Positions 1 to 8,949 are shown, numbered from the stretch's first letter. The stretch: 64,000 bases of DNA from Truepera sp965215315 (GCA_965215315.1 CBDCDB010000008.1:3720001-3784000); one strand, 5' to 3'. Notes: generated by a model not told the origin, from the letters alone. Translations and numbers: made by a program.

Positions 1-985
1 GAATGGGAAGCGCCCGAACACTGCCGCCGGAAGCCAACACCGAGGCAAACCCACGAAAGGTCGTGCTGCTAAAGATGGGGGAGAGGTCGGTCAGCTCGAG
101 CCCGAACCGCACATCCGGTTTATCCGAACCGTACCGGGCCATCGCCTCATCAAAGCTCAGGCGCGGAAACGGTGCAGGAACGTCGCGGCCCAGTGCGGTT
201 TTCAGAACGAACTGCATCAACCGTTCGTTGAGGTCTAGCACATCGTCTTGGTCAACAAACGACATTTCAATATCGAGCTGCGTGAAGTCGGGTTGACGGT
301 CGGCGCGGAGGTCTTCGTCCCGAAAGCAGCGGGCAATTTGAAAGTAGCGCTCCAAACCGCCCATCATCAGGAGTTGCTTAAAAAGCTGCGGCGACTGCGG
401 CAAGGCGTAAAAGCTACCGGGCTGCGTCCGCGACGGCACGACGTAATCGCGGGCACCCTCGGGTGTCGAGAGCGTCAAGAGGGGCGTTTCGACCTGCGTA
501 AAGCCTTCGGCGTCTAAAAAGTCCCAAATCGCTTTGCTGACGCGGTGCCGTAGGAGGAGCGGGGCAACGGCTTCAGGGCGGCGGAGGTCGAGATAGCGGT
601 ATTTGAGCCGTAAGTCTTCACTGACTTCAGCAGCCTTTTCGGGATTATTCAGCACAAAGGGCGGGGTTTTAGCTTCGGACAAGATGGTGATACTTTCAAC
701 CAGAACTTCAATCTCGCCGGTCTCGAGTCGCTCGGTGCGCTGCGTTTCGGGGCGGAGCCGCACGCTGCCGCTGACCGTCACGATAAACTCGGGCCGGAGC
801 TGTTCGCCCGCCGTAAAAGCCGCCGAGTCCGGTTCGATCACGACCTGAACCAGACCGCTGCGGTCGCGCAAATCCAGGAAGATCAAGCCGCCCAAATCGC
901 GGCGACGGTGAACCCAACCTTGCAGCGTGACGGTTTCGCCCGCGTTGCCTCCGCGCAAGTCGCCGCTCACATGGGTGCGTTTCAC
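1..985 (-). CDS. aspS: Aspartyl-tRNA synthetase, C-terminal part outside window
   Basis: Charges tRNA-Asp (or Asp/Asn in non-discriminating forms) with aspartate in the cytoplasm. About 328 residues are visible on the minus strand. They begin with an N-terminal OB-fold anticodon-binding domain (GWVHRRRDLGG, then LRDRSGLVQVV) and continue into the class II catalytic core, with the motif 2 region FRDEDLRADRQPDFTQLDIE. The rest runs off the left edge. The start is a GTG at 985 that overlaps the hisS stop as GTGA, so the two synthetases are translationally coupled in the hisS-aspS order common in bacteria. The strand, frame and family are clear. Confidence 0.96.
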   Translation of the reverse strand, partial: MKRTHVSGDLRGGNAGETVTLQGWVHRRRDLGGLIFLDLRDRSGLVQVVIEPDSAAFTAGEQLRPEFIVTVSGSVRLRPETQRTERLETGEIEVLVESITILSEAKTPPFVLNNPEKAAEVSEDLRLKYRYLDLRRPEAVAPLLLRHRVSKAIWDFLDAEGFTQVETPLLTLSTPEGARDYVVPSRTQPGSFYALPQSPQLFKQLLMMGGLERYFQIARCFRDEDLRADRQPDFTQLDIEMSFVDQDDVLDLNERLMQFVLKTALGRDVPAPFPRLSFDEAMARYGSDKPDVRFGLELTDLSPIFSSTTFRGFASVLASGGSVRALPI

Positions 986-2268
986 AGGCTGACCTGCAGG
1001 TCTAGTGTTTCGGTACGCGCCATCAAAAAGGACTCGAGATCAGACTCGGCAACCTCGAGCTGTTCGCCGGTTCCGAGTTCTTTAAGCGTGTACATCCCGC
1101 GCTCCCGCTCCCTGTCACCGCGCAGCCCCGCAAACCGTGCGCCGCTACGCTCGGCGTCGCGTAACCCTTTACCCGGATTACGCTCCTTGTACCCGTGCTG
1201 CACCGCAAAAAGACTGCGTAACGTAAAAGCGGTGCGGGCAACTTCGGAAATTGCCATTTCGTCCATCGGGACGAGAAAGAGGAGCGGTTTGGCTTCAGCT
1301 TCTTGCGGCACCTCGTCTTGCGCCATCGCGTCGAGGACGCGCTCGACGCCGAACGCCCAACCGATACCGGGTGTGGCAGGGCCGCCCAAATGCTCAATCA
1401 GCCCGTCGTAACGACCGCCCCCACCCAGCGCCGACTGTGCGCCGATGCCCGCGTGATGCACTTCAAAGGCGGTGCGGCGGTAGTAGTCCAAACCCCGGAC
1501 GATGCTGGCGTCAACTTCAAAAGGGACGCCCCAATCGGTTAAGAATTCTTGCACAGTGTCAAAATGTCTACGGGCACCGTCGTTGAGGAACTCGAGTGGA
1601 CGCTTGAGCGCCCCGACAATCTCCTGGTCGCCCTTATCTTTACTGTCTAGCACACGCATCGGATTGAGGCGAAGGCGTTCCTGACTCGTCTCGGAAAGTT
1701 CATCCGCGCGTTTGCCGAGTTCGTCCCGTAAGTATTGATTATACGCCGCTTTGTCCTCTGGGTCGCCGACCGAACCGAGTTTTACGGACAGGTTTTTGAG
1801 CCTGCACGCGCCCAGGACTCGGTAGAGGAGCGCGACAGTTTCAGCGTCGATCAAAGGGGTCTCGAGACCTAACACTTCACAGTTGAGCTGCTGAAACTGC
1901 CGAAATCTGCCCCGTTGCGGCCTTTCGGCGCGGAAGATCGGGCCTCTGCTCCAGAGCTTGACCGGCGCGGGGCGGTTGGTCAGGCCGTGCTCGAGGTACG
2001 CCCGCAAAACGCCCGGCGTAAACTCGGGCCGGAGCGTTAAGCTGCGCCCGCCAGCGTCTGAGAAGGTGTACATCTCTTTTTGGACAATAAGGTCTGAGGC
2101 TTCGCCCGCAGCTTTGACGAAGATCTCGCTGTGTTCAAATACCGGCGGGGTCAGTTCCTGAACGCCAGCGTGACCGAGCACACGAGCTGCAGCTCTAAAA
2201 ACGTGTTCCCAACGCCCTTGGTCGGCGGGTAAAATATCGTAGGTGCCTCTAACGGCCTGAAACTTCAT
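982..2268 (-). CDS. hisS: Histidyl-tRNA synthetase
   Basis: Class II synthetase that attaches histidine to tRNA-His, about 428 residues. The N-terminal MKFQAVRGTYDILP is the usual HisRS start. Motif 2 is seen as FRAERPQRGRFRQFQQLN, and the histidine-specific GLDYYRRTAFE motif and a C-terminal anticodon-binding domain follow. I chose ATG 2268 because it matches family N-termini. A GTG at 2286 lies in frame behind a GGAG and would add six residues. Its stop overlaps the aspS start. I see no obvious function in the roughly 160 bases between its start and the terminator of the upstream gene. Confidence 0.96.
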   Translation of the reverse strand: MKFQAVRGTYDILPADQGRWEHVFRAAARVLGHAGVQELTPPVFEHSEIFVKAAGEASDLIVQKEMYTFSDAGGRSLTLRPEFTPGVLRAYLEHGLTNRPAPVKLWSRGPIFRAERPQRGRFRQFQQLNCEVLGLETPLIDAETVALLYRVLGACRLKNLSVKLGSVGDPEDKAAYNQYLRDELGKRADELSETSQERLRLNPMRVLDSKDKGDQEIVGALKRPLEFLNDGARRHFDTVQEFLTDWGVPFEVDASIVRGLDYYRRTAFEVHHAGIGAQSALGGGGRYDGLIEHLGGPATPGIGWAFGVERVLDAMAQDEVPQEAEAKPLLFLVPMDEMAISEVARTAFTLRSLFAVQHGYKERNPGKGLRDAERSGARFAGLRGDRERERGMYTLKELGTGEQLEVAESDLESFLMARTETLDLQVSL

Positions 2269-2451
2269 ACCACCCGAGTCTAGCACTCAGCTCCGCGCGG
2301 TTCGTTACTTTGCTGCTCTAAACGTTTAGCAGCTCCGGTTTAGTCGGTGCCGTCTACTCGAGAAGCGTGATACGGAGTGTTCAACCTGAACTCGGGTCGC
2401 TCCCCCGTAAAAGTGTCTTCTCATAGCGAAAGGCGAACCGTAAAAACACGG

Positions 2452-2487
2452 TAAAAAATAAAAGGCAGCGAGCTTGACCTCGCTACC
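2452..2487 (-). terminator. Rho-independent terminator after the lipoprotein gene
   Basis: On the minus strand a 9-bp stem (2479-2487 with 2464-2472, one G-T pair, 6-nt loop) is followed by TTTTATTTTTT. It lies just behind the lipoprotein stop codon and ahead of hisS, so it separates the two transcripts. Confidence 0.85.
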
Positions 2488-2508
2488 CAATACAAGCTAC
2501 TTTTGTTG

Positions 2509-2880
2509 TTAGGGCAAATTGGCTGGTAAACCGTTACTCTTGACGCCGTTAACGTAAACGAAGGCAAACCCGTAGCCCGCATTTTTAGGAACATCTAGGG
2601 TGATACGCGAGGGCGACCATGAGGTCGTTTTAATCCGTCCGCCGCCGTCCCCGTTAATGTCCGCACCTAAAACGACGTACGAATTGTTGCCCGCTTGTCC
2701 GTCACCCAAGTAGCGCCCCTGCATCACAAGTTCGCCACCGACTTCGCTAGGGGACGTTACCGAAAAGATGGTCGGTTGCACGTTCGTTTCGACGCTCGTT
2801 TGGGGAGCGCACGCAGCGAGGACGAGCAGACCCAAAGGCAGTAACGCACGCCGGAACCCTCTAGAGTTTAAGTGTTTCAA
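2509..2880 (-). CDS. Small IPT/TIG-like lipoprotein
   Basis: A 123-residue secreted lipoprotein. The first 24 residues form a signal peptide with basic residues, a hydrophobic core and the lipobox LAAC. The mature part (PTIFSVTSPSEVGGELVMQG, later ITLDVP and FAFVYVNGVKSNGL) reads like one IPT/TIG immunoglobulin-like beta-sandwich of the kind found on cell surfaces. The start is a TTG at 2880 with AGGAGG five bases upstream. That ribosome-binding site is the 3' arm of a hairpin with a T tract. The molecular partner is unknown, and the domain call rests on sequence feel rather than on a key residue. Confidence 0.75.
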   Translation of the reverse strand: MKHLNSRGFRRALLPLGLLVLAACAPQTSVETNVQPTIFSVTSPSEVGGELVMQGRYLGDGQAGNNSYVVLGADINGDGGGRIKTTSWSPSRITLDVPKNAGYGFAFVYVNGVKSNGLPANLP

Positions 2881-2914
2881 AAAAACCTCCTGCTTTCAGG
2901 ATAGAAGCAGGAGG
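2879..2914 (-). terminator. Terminator hairpin that also contains the lipoprotein RBS
   Basis: On the minus strand CCTCCTGCTT (2905-2914) pairs perfectly with AAGCAGGAGG (2886-2895) across a 9-nt loop, followed at once by seven T. This is a textbook intrinsic terminator behind transaldolase. Its 3' arm is also the AGGAGG of the lipoprotein gene, whose TTG start lies in the T tract. The same structure can therefore end the tal transcript or hide the next ribosome-binding site. Confidence 0.8.
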
Positions 2915-3021
2915 CGTGTTTGTCTGTGAAGGCTATGAAGGTAGCTTGGCAACTGTGAGAAACTTTACATGAACGTTTTGCCGAGCACTTCACCAGGCAC
3001 TTTAGCAGCGGGTGCTTGTTT

Positions 3022-4152
3022 CTAGGTAGTGGATTTTGTGAGCGCTTCGTCTCTTGCCTTAGCAAGCGTGTCCATCAGGCTGCCAAACGGCGTAACAAAC
3101 TTTTCGACCCCTTCGTCCTCGAGCCGCTGCGTCGCTTCGTCGATGCTGATGCCTAGAGACTCCAAAGTTTTCAAAGTCTCATCGGCTTTATCCGCACCCT
3201 GCTCCAAGGTTGCCGCAGGCGCCCCCGACTCACGGTAGTAGTCCAATGTCTTTTGCGCCATCGTGTTGACAGTCGGTTCGCCGACGAGCGGTTCGACGTA
3301 TTTGTCTTCAGAATAGGCCGGGTTTTTGGTGCTGGTACTCGCCCATAGTAGGCGCTGTGGCTGGGCACCCTGCGCCGCAAGTTTGGCGAACGTTTCGCCG
3401 CTGAAAATCTCTCCGTAGGCCACATACGCCATCTTCGCGCTCGCTACGGCCACCTCGCCGAGAATTTTTTCGGCGTGTTCGCCCCGTTCGCCGCCCTCTT
3501 TTTGGATGGCCTCCAATTTCGGATCTAACAGCGAATCGACGCGGCTCAAGAAGAAACTCGCTACCGACGCGACGTTCTTGATGTCCTTACGTTTTGCGGC
3601 GCGGTCTTGCAGCCCGCCGATGTAAGCTTCAGCGACGAGCTTGTAACGTGGCAACCCAAAAATCAGCGTCACGTTGACGTTGATGCCTTCACTGATCAGC
3701 TGCCGAATCGCCGGGAGACCCTCTTGGGTTGCCGGAACCTTGATCATGACGTTTGGGCGGTCGATGATCTGCCACAGCTCCTGTGCTTCCTGAACGGTGC
3801 CGTCCGTATCGTTGGCGAGTTTTGGCGAAACCTCGTAAGAGACGAAACCGTCGGCTCCGCCCGTCTCGTCGTACAGCGGGCGAAACAGGTCGCAGGCTCC
3901 CTGTACGTCCTCGACAGTCAAGGTTCGGTAAATTTCTTCAACACTTTTGCCGTCTTGTGCCAGGTTACGAATGGCGTCGTCGTAGTCGCTACTCTGGGCA
4001 ATGGCAGCTTCAAAAATCGCCGGGTTCGAGGTGAGACCCCGCAGGCCGTTGTCAATAAGGTCTTGTAAACCGCCCTCTGTGACCAGGCTACGGCGCAGGT
4101 CGTCTAACCACGGGGACTGTCCGAAGGTTGAAAGTTTCTCGAGTGAGTTCAT
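3022..4152 (-). CDS. tal: Transaldolase
   Basis: Moves a dihydroxyacetone unit between sedoheptulose-7-phosphate and glyceraldehyde-3-phosphate in the non-oxidative pentose phosphate pathway. It has 376 residues, the long subfamily (Mycobacterium/cyanobacterial type). Visible motifs are GLTSNPAIFE near the N-terminus, DGFVSYEVSP, and MIKVPATQEGLPAI with the Schiff-base lysine in VMIKVPAT, then a barrel end with NVTLIF. ATG 4152 was chosen because AAGGAGG lies six bases upstream; the frame stays open further upstream but without a ribosome-binding site. The gene ends just before a terminator hairpin. Confidence 0.95.
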   Translation of the reverse strand: MNSLEKLSTFGQSPWLDDLRRSLVTEGGLQDLIDNGLRGLTSNPAIFEAAIAQSSDYDDAIRNLAQDGKSVEEIYRTLTVEDVQGACDLFRPLYDETGGADGFVSYEVSPKLANDTDGTVQEAQELWQIIDRPNVMIKVPATQEGLPAIRQLISEGINVNVTLIFGLPRYKLVAEAYIGGLQDRAAKRKDIKNVASVASFFLSRVDSLLDPKLEAIQKEGGERGEHAEKILGEVAVASAKMAYVAYGEIFSGETFAKLAAQGAQPQRLLWASTSTKNPAYSEDKYVEPLVGEPTVNTMAQKTLDYYRESGAPAATLEQGADKADETLKTLESLGISIDEATQRLEDEGVEKFVTPFGSLMDTLAKARDEALTKSTT

Positions 4153-4260
4153 GTTACGCCTCCTTAGAGTTACTATAGCGCCTATCGTCTCACAAATTCG
4201 GTTGCGCAACCGTCAGGCACCGCGCAGATTTTGACCCACGCCACCCTCTAGACTCTTAAG

Positions 4261-4803
4261 ATGGCCCACAAAAAAGACAACCATAACGACGACTACGACG
4301 AAAAATATACCGACCCTGAGCTGCGCCGTAAACTCAAAGACGACATCCAGGCGTCAAGCAAGGGCGGTAAAAAAGGGCAGTGGTCGGCCCGTAAAAGTCA
4401 GCTGCTCGTTCACGAATATGAAAAGCAGGGCGGCGGGTACAAGGGTGAGAAGAGTGACGACGCAAAGTCGTTAGAGTCTTGGACAAACGAAAACTGGCAA
4501 ACCGAGGACGGTAGCGCTGACGCCCGCCAAAAAGATGGGAGTACCAAACGTTACCTGCCGGAAAAAGCGTGGGACGCGCTAAGTGAAAAAGAGAAAAAAG
4601 AGGCCGAGAAGAAGAAAAAGCAGGGGGATAAAAAAGGTAAGCAGTACGTTGAAAATACGCTTGAGGCCAAACAAGCCCGTAAAGAAGCGCAGGGCGGAGG
4701 CAAAACGAAAGCCGAGCTGATGGATGAAGCGAAGAAACAGGACGTTAAAGGGCGGAGCAAGATGAACAAGGGAGAACTCGAGCGCGCCCTCGCTAAAAAT
4801 TAG
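4261..4803 (+). CDS. DUF5872-like highly charged protein
   Basis: A 180-residue lysine- and glutamate-rich protein. The region around residues 18-60 (YTDPELRRKLKDDIQAS, KKGQWSARKSQLL, EKQGGGYKG) matches what I recall of the DUF5872 family. The last 35 residues (KTKAELMDEAKKQDVKGRSK then MNKGELERAL) resemble the short helix-extended-helix found at the start of Rho and in SAP-like modules, which suggests nucleic-acid contact. It is divergent from tal. A TAGACT box ends six bases before the ATG and there is no ribosome-binding site, so the mRNA is probably leaderless. The function is unknown. Confidence 0.85.
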   Translation: MAHKKDNHNDDYDEKYTDPELRRKLKDDIQASSKGGKKGQWSARKSQLLVHEYEKQGGGYKGEKSDDAKSLESWTNENWQTEDGSADARQKDGSTKRYLPEKAWDALSEKEKKEAEKKKKQGDKKGKQYVENTLEAKQARKEAQGGGKTKAELMDEAKKQDVKGRSKMNKGELERALAKN

Positions 4804-4826
4804 ACGTCATCTTTGAGGTGAGAGAT

Positions 4827-5390
4827 TCACGTCAAAAAGTCAAGAAATTCTAGAGTGCGTTTTGTAACGAGTTTAGTTGCAGCCGGGTCGTAAGCGTCTA
4901 AAGCGCTGTCCGTAAACAGGTGAGCGCCTCCATCGTAGAGAAATAGCTCGCCATCAGCCTGACTTACAAGTTCTTTGACGTCCTCAACGTCGCCCCATGG
5001 GTCGTCCCGCATTACATGAGCTTGTAGCGACACCCCGTCGGGCCAAGCCTCGCCGAACTCGGTAACAGGTATGCCGCCATGATAGAGCAGTGCGCCACGT
5101 GCGCCGGGACGCTGCTGGGCAAGCTGTTGTGCGGGCATCAAACCAAGTGAGAAACCGCCGTACACCATATCGTTCGGGAGACCGTCGGCGACAGCGACCC
5201 CAGCTTCAGCGAGCGCACCGAAGCCGACGTTTTTGGCGTAGGCGAGCCCTTCTTCAAGTGTCGAGAAGGTGTGCCCGTCATAGAGGTCGGGTACGGTTAC
5301 GTTATGGCCTGCGGAGCGCAGTTCGTCGGCGAAGGCGGTAATACCTTTAGTCAAGCCTTGGGCGTGGTGGAAAAGTAAAACGTTAGCCAT
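4827..5390 (-). CDS. Dienelactone hydrolase family protein
   Basis: An alpha/beta hydrolase of 187 residues. The order is strand (VLLFHHAQG), cap-free core, nucleophile elbow GFSLG near residue 102, and a late acidic residue and histidine (YDGGAHLF). In true dienelactone hydrolases the nucleophile is cysteine. Here the elbow carries serine, so the substrate may be an ester or lactone other than dienelactone. Start ATG 5390 has AAAGGA six bases upstream. It lies between a DUF5872 gene and a DinB gene and may share a transcript with the latter. Confidence 0.85.
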   Translation of the reverse strand: MANVLLFHHAQGLTKGITAFADELRSAGHNVTVPDLYDGHTFSTLEEGLAYAKNVGFGALAEAGVAVADGLPNDMVYGGFSLGLMPAQQLAQQRPGARGALLYHGGIPVTEFGEAWPDGVSLQAHVMRDDPWGDVEDVKELVSQADGELFLYDGGAHLFTDSALDAYDPAATKLVTKRTLEFLDFLT

Positions 5391-5417
5391 TTTAGTTCCT
5401 TTCACTCGCGTTTGCAG

Positions 5418-5951
5418 TTAACCCTGCTCTTCATTCCAAAATGTCCAGGTTGCGTCATCGAGTGCGCTCAGTTGCTCGCGTGTCCAGCCGCCGCGACGGA
5501 GCAAGCTCAAAACCTGTCCCCGGTGATGCGAATCATGGACGATGATGTGCTGCAAAAAGTGGGCCGGGTGGCTTTTATACGCACCTTCAAAAGAGCGGTT
5601 TTCAGCTAATGCACTCATGACGGCCTCGAGCGCAGCCTTGTCTCCCGCCACAAACGCCTGCTTAATTTCGTCCAGATTTTGTGTCGTCAAGCGAGGATCT
5701 TCTGCCAAGCGAAGATTTTTGTAATTTTCGACAACCGAAGGAATGTCTTCGGCGTGGGGTGGCGAAATAAACCGCAACCAGTTACTGCGAAACTCTGCCA
5801 GATGGCCTAAATGTTGACCTATATTCCAACCGCCTTGTCCGTCTGAAAACGTTAAGTCTGATGCAGTTATCGCGCTCAAGACAGCCTCGTTGACCCTAGT
5901 GTTACGGTCAAAAGAAGTGAGCAACAAAGCAAGTTCAGGATTCCGAGACAT
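5418..5951 (-). CDS. DinB-family protein
   Basis: A 177-residue four-helix-bundle protein of the DinB/YfiT superfamily, often metal-dependent thiol transferases or damage-related proteins and expanded in Deinococcota. The three expected metal-binding histidines are visible: one in GQHLGHL near residue 47 and two in VHDSHHRGQ near residues 140-145. Start ATG 5951 follows GGAGTGAA. The exact substrate cannot be inferred. The 12-base gap to the hydrolase suggests the pair is cotranscribed. Confidence 0.88.
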   Translation of the reverse strand: MSRNPELALLLTSFDRNTRVNEAVLSAITASDLTFSDGQGGWNIGQHLGHLAEFRSNWLRFISPPHAEDIPSVVENYKNLRLAEDPRLTTQNLDEIKQAFVAGDKAALEAVMSALAENRSFEGAYKSHPAHFLQHIIVHDSHHRGQVLSLLRRGGWTREQLSALDDATWTFWNEEQG

Positions 5952-5974
5952 TTTCACTCCTAAATCGTGAAGTG

Positions 5975-6196
5975 TTACTCGAGCAGCGGCACTCGGCGTT
6001 CACGCAGCTGTCCCCGCTCGTCAACTTCAATTTCCCAGACGGCTAGATCGGGGCGGAGTTCGTAGGCTAATGCCTCGAGGCGCTCGGCAAATTCACCGTC
6101 CCAGTTACGCTGCGAGACCAGCCGCTCGACAAACCGCTCTGGAGCCGAACCGCCGAGGGCGTAGGAGAGCACTTCCCTGAGGTCGCTCCGGGTCAC
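5975..6196 (-). CDS. Small conserved-looking protein after recA
   Basis: A 73-residue protein that starts with GTG one base after the recA stop, so it is almost certainly cotranslated with recA. It is acidic and amphipathic (VLSYALGGSAPERFVERL, EALAYELRPDLAVWEIEVDE), with a short conserved-looking C-terminus. It is not RecX by length or motifs. I do not recognise the family. Its position makes a role linked to RecA worth testing. Confidence 0.7.
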   Translation of the reverse strand: MTRSDLREVLSYALGGSAPERFVERLVSQRNWDGEFAERLEALAYELRPDLAVWEIEVDERGQLRERRVPLLE

Positions 6197-6197
6197 G

Positions 6198-7271
6198 TTA
6201 CGCTAGATCGCTGAACGCGTCTTTCGGAACTTCTTCCTGAACCTCAACACCCTTTACCCCGCTCACAATATCCACAACCCGTTGCCGAATGGTGTCAATG
6301 AGCCCGGGCTGGTCTTGCAGATACGCCGAGGCTTTTTCTTTGCCCTGCCCGATGGTCACCCCGTCATACTTGTAAAACGAGCCCGATTTCTGAATGATGT
6401 CCAGGTCAGCGGCAATATTGATCAGGTCGCCGACTTTGTCGATGCCCCGCCCGAACATGATCTCGACCTCGGCTTCCTTGAAGGGCGGCGCAACCTTGTT
6501 TTTGGTGACTTTGATCCGCGTCAGATTGCCCACCTTATCGGTGCCTGACTTGACGTCGCCTTTACGCCGGACTTCCAGCCTGACCGACGAGTAGAACTTC
6601 AACGCCCGACCTCCCGGCGTCGTCTCCGGGTTGCCATACATCACCCCGATCTTCTCTCTGATCTGGTTGATGAAAATAGCGGTGGTACGGCTTTTACTCA
6701 GGACCCCCGTCAGTTTTCTGAGGGCCTGACTCATCAGCCGGGCTTGTAGACCCACATGTGTGTCCCCCATCTCGCCTTCGATTTCAGCGCGGGGGACCAG
6801 CGCGGCGACCGAGTCAACGACAATTACATCGACCGCACCCGAACGAACTAACAGCTCAGTAATCTCTAACGCTTGTTCGCCGGTATCAGGTTGGGAGACC
6901 AAAAGCTCTTCGGTATCGACGCCTAAAGCTTTGGCGTAACCGGGGTCAAGCGCGTGTTCGGCGTCGACAAAGGCTGCCACGCCGCCCGCTTTCTGGGCTT
7001 CGGCGATAATGTGTAACGAAAGGGTGGTTTTACCGCCCGACTCAGGGCCATAGACTTCAATCACCCTGCCACGGGGGACACCGCCCACGCCTAGTGCTAA
7101 ATCAACCGACATCGAACCGGTCGAGATGACCCCTTGGCTGAGCATGGTGCGGTCGTCGCCCAAGCGCATGATGGCCCCTTTACCAAACTGTTTCTCGATC
7201 TGCGTGAGGGTCGTTTCCAAACTCTTGCGCCGTTGCGGGTTCATGGGGTCGGGGATCTGTGGTGTGCTCAT
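6198..7271 (-). CDS. recA: Recombinase RecA
   Basis: ATP-dependent strand-exchange protein for homologous recombination and SOS signalling. About 357 residues: Walker A GPESGGKTT, VDAEHALDP, Walker B region VDVIVVDSVAALVPRAEIEG, L2 loop region with GVMYGNPETTPGGRALKFY, and a C-terminal domain. The double glycine in the P-loop is the form seen in Deinococcota. Start ATG 7271 is supported by a good promoter whose -10 box ends six bases before it, giving a leaderless mRNA. The longer in-frame reading back to 7430 overlaps the next gene and lacks support. Confidence 0.98.
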   Translation of the reverse strand: MSTPQIPDPMNPQRRKSLETTLTQIEKQFGKGAIMRLGDDRTMLSQGVISTGSMSVDLALGVGGVPRGRVIEVYGPESGGKTTLSLHIIAEAQKAGGVAAFVDAEHALDPGYAKALGVDTEELLVSQPDTGEQALEITELLVRSGAVDVIVVDSVAALVPRAEIEGEMGDTHVGLQARLMSQALRKLTGVLSKSRTTAIFINQIREKIGVMYGNPETTPGGRALKFYSSVRLEVRRKGDVKSGTDKVGNLTRIKVTKNKVAPPFKEAEVEIMFGRGIDKVGDLINIAADLDIIQKSGSFYKYDGVTIGQGKEKASAYLQDQPGLIDTIRQRVVDIVSGVKGVEVQEEVPKDAFSDLA

Positions 7272-7277
7272 AAGTGG

Positions 7278-7306
7278 ATTGTACCTTAATTGGTTAGGTA
7301 GCTCAA
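7278..7306 (-). promoter_or_regulatory. Leaderless recA promoter
   Basis: On the minus strand TTGAGC (7306-7301), a 17-base spacer and TACAAT (7283-7278) are followed after six bases by the recA ATG. This spacing puts the transcript start at or beside the start codon. No SOS-box-like dyad is obvious around it. Confidence 0.8.
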
Positions 7307-7377
7307 GAGGTTGAAGTACGGGCGGGCGTGTTGCAGCTCGACATGGACGAGTTAACGAGGTGTGAAAACGCAACCGA

Positions 7378-8418
7378 TCATTGACCGCTTTTAGCCAAGA
7401 CCTTTTCACAAACGTTGAGGGCGTTTTCAAAGTGCCCGAGTTGCCCCAGAACCTTCGCCCGGTCTAGTAGCGCTTCGAGTTCGCGGTGAGGTTGACCTGC
7501 CACTAGCCACGCCGCGCTCGCCTGAGCAAAAGCAATTTCTGTGTCTCTGAGACGGGCTTCTTGGTGGGCGACCTGAGCGAGCGTATGGGTATTTAGAGCC
7601 CCGAGCCACCGTGTATCAGCTGAGGGTGTGACGGCTGCGTCTCTGAAAGCGGTGGCAAACACCTTGGCCGCGTCATAATCGCCGACTCGGGCCGATAGCG
7701 CGGCTTTGACCGCCATGACCTCCGGGGTGTCGGTAACGTCTGCTAGTACAGCCAAGCCCTCGTGATAGTGCGTTAGCTGCCCTACCGCATACGCCCGTAG
7801 CGCGCGGCTTTCAGGGTGAGGCGGCTGCCGATTCGCGACTTCAGCCTCCTGAAGTTGTCCTAAAATATCGGCGGCAGCTTGGAAATCTTGCGCCTCAGCT
7901 AAAGCGCTTGCCCCGCTATAGTAGGCCGCGCGAGCCTTGTCCCAATAGCCTATTCCACCAAAAGTATGACTCATTTCAAACATCTTTTGGAATATAGGAA
8001 GGGCCTGCTCTGTCGGGGTGCTGTCTGCCAACGCACGGAGTAGCGCCATCTTTTCTTCAACGTGCTGTTCGAGGTAAAACGCAGCTATAGGAAAACTAAG
8101 TACCTGATTCTCTTGGCTGATGAGGTCAGTACTGCGCAGCTCCGCCAGACACGCTGCGCCCGCCTGTGGCGAGAGGTCTGTAGCAACCTGCGCTGCGGCC
8201 AAATTGGGCGATCCCTGCAAGGATAAAGCCAAATAGAGCTGAAATGATTCGGGGGAGACTTCATCTTGTGGCATTTCTTCTAGGCGACTCGAGAGCCGCC
8301 GCCGAGCCTCATGAGCGAGCGGCGACTTCAGCCGGGCGAGCAAGCTGTGAAGCTGCGCCAAAACGTCGAGCTTCTCGTTGTTACGTTCGACCTCATAAGT
8401 TGCTTCGGCGTAGCGCAC
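7378..8418 (-). pseudogene. TPR half of a BTAD/SARP-type regulator (after an in-frame stop)
   Basis: 346 codons of helical repeats (many A-x-x-LG-x-L and A...YA patterns such as KAALSARVGDYDAAKVFATA) that read as TPR repeats. The reading frame is the same as in the upstream BTAD gene, and only a TAA at 8445-8443 plus eight codons lie between that stop and the GTG at 8418. The sequence before and after the stop joins into one plausible TPR helix pair. I therefore read 7378-8949 as one 523-residue regulator with a nonsense mutation; re-initiation at GTG 8418 is possible but no clear ribosome-binding site is seen. Confidence 0.65.
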
Positions 8419-8442
8419 GGCGCAGTCTCTAAAGTGCGGGTT

Positions 8443-8949
8443 TTAGGCGACCTCTTGGGCTACTCCGAGAAGCGCTGCTTGCGCACGTTGGGCGAGTGCT
8501 GCCCGTTTTGCGTCTAACCAGTCTAAGAATTCGGTGCTCAGCTCGAGCCACCCGTTCGTCTCTATATCTTTTAGTAAAAGGCCACGTCTGTACAGATTTA
8601 AGGCGTCTTCCAAACGACCTTCGTTCGGGGCTTGCTCAAACGCTTTAACGTCGCAAGGTAGCGCCGCAACCTGCACCGTATCCCCGATGTTGACTCCGAG
8701 TTCACGTTTTAGCACCGCCCGCGTGACCCCGTAGTTGTTGTGGTCTTTACGCTCCCCTTTTTTGGTGCGCTGCCCCGCTAAATGTGACCAGAACAAAGCA
8801 GCGAGTTCCGGACGCGACCGGTGCCCCTCGAGGCTCAGATAACAGAGCACGAGGAGAGGCTTAGTCGATATGTTTGGAGCAGGATTGGAAAATGCAAGAG
8901 GGCCGAAAGCAAGAAGCTGTCCAGGGACACGTTCGCTAGTGCCTTTCAT
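8443..8949 (-). CDS. BTAD/SARP-type DNA-binding domain protein, truncated by TAA
   Basis: 168 residues resembling the N-terminus of BTAD (bacterial transcriptional activator) regulators: a start like a winged-helix wHTH domain (KPLLVLCYLSLEGHRSRPEL, ALFW) followed by the first BTAD helices (LYRRGLLLKDIE, WLDAKRAALAQRAQAALLG). It ends at a TAA inside what looks like the following TPR helix. TAGGAT lies six bases before ATG 8949, again a leaderless arrangement. The intact family acts as activators of neighbouring operons; the target here is unknown. The roughly 150 bases upstream are AT-rich and hold nothing else I can name. Confidence 0.7.
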   Translation of the reverse strand: MKGTSERVPGQLLAFGPLAFSNPAPNISTKPLLVLCYLSLEGHRSRPELAALFWSHLAGQRTKKGERKDHNNYGVTRAVLKRELGVNIGDTVQVAALPCDVKAFEQAPNEGRLEDALNLYRRGLLLKDIETNGWLELSTEFLDWLDAKRAALAQRAQAALLGVAQEVA

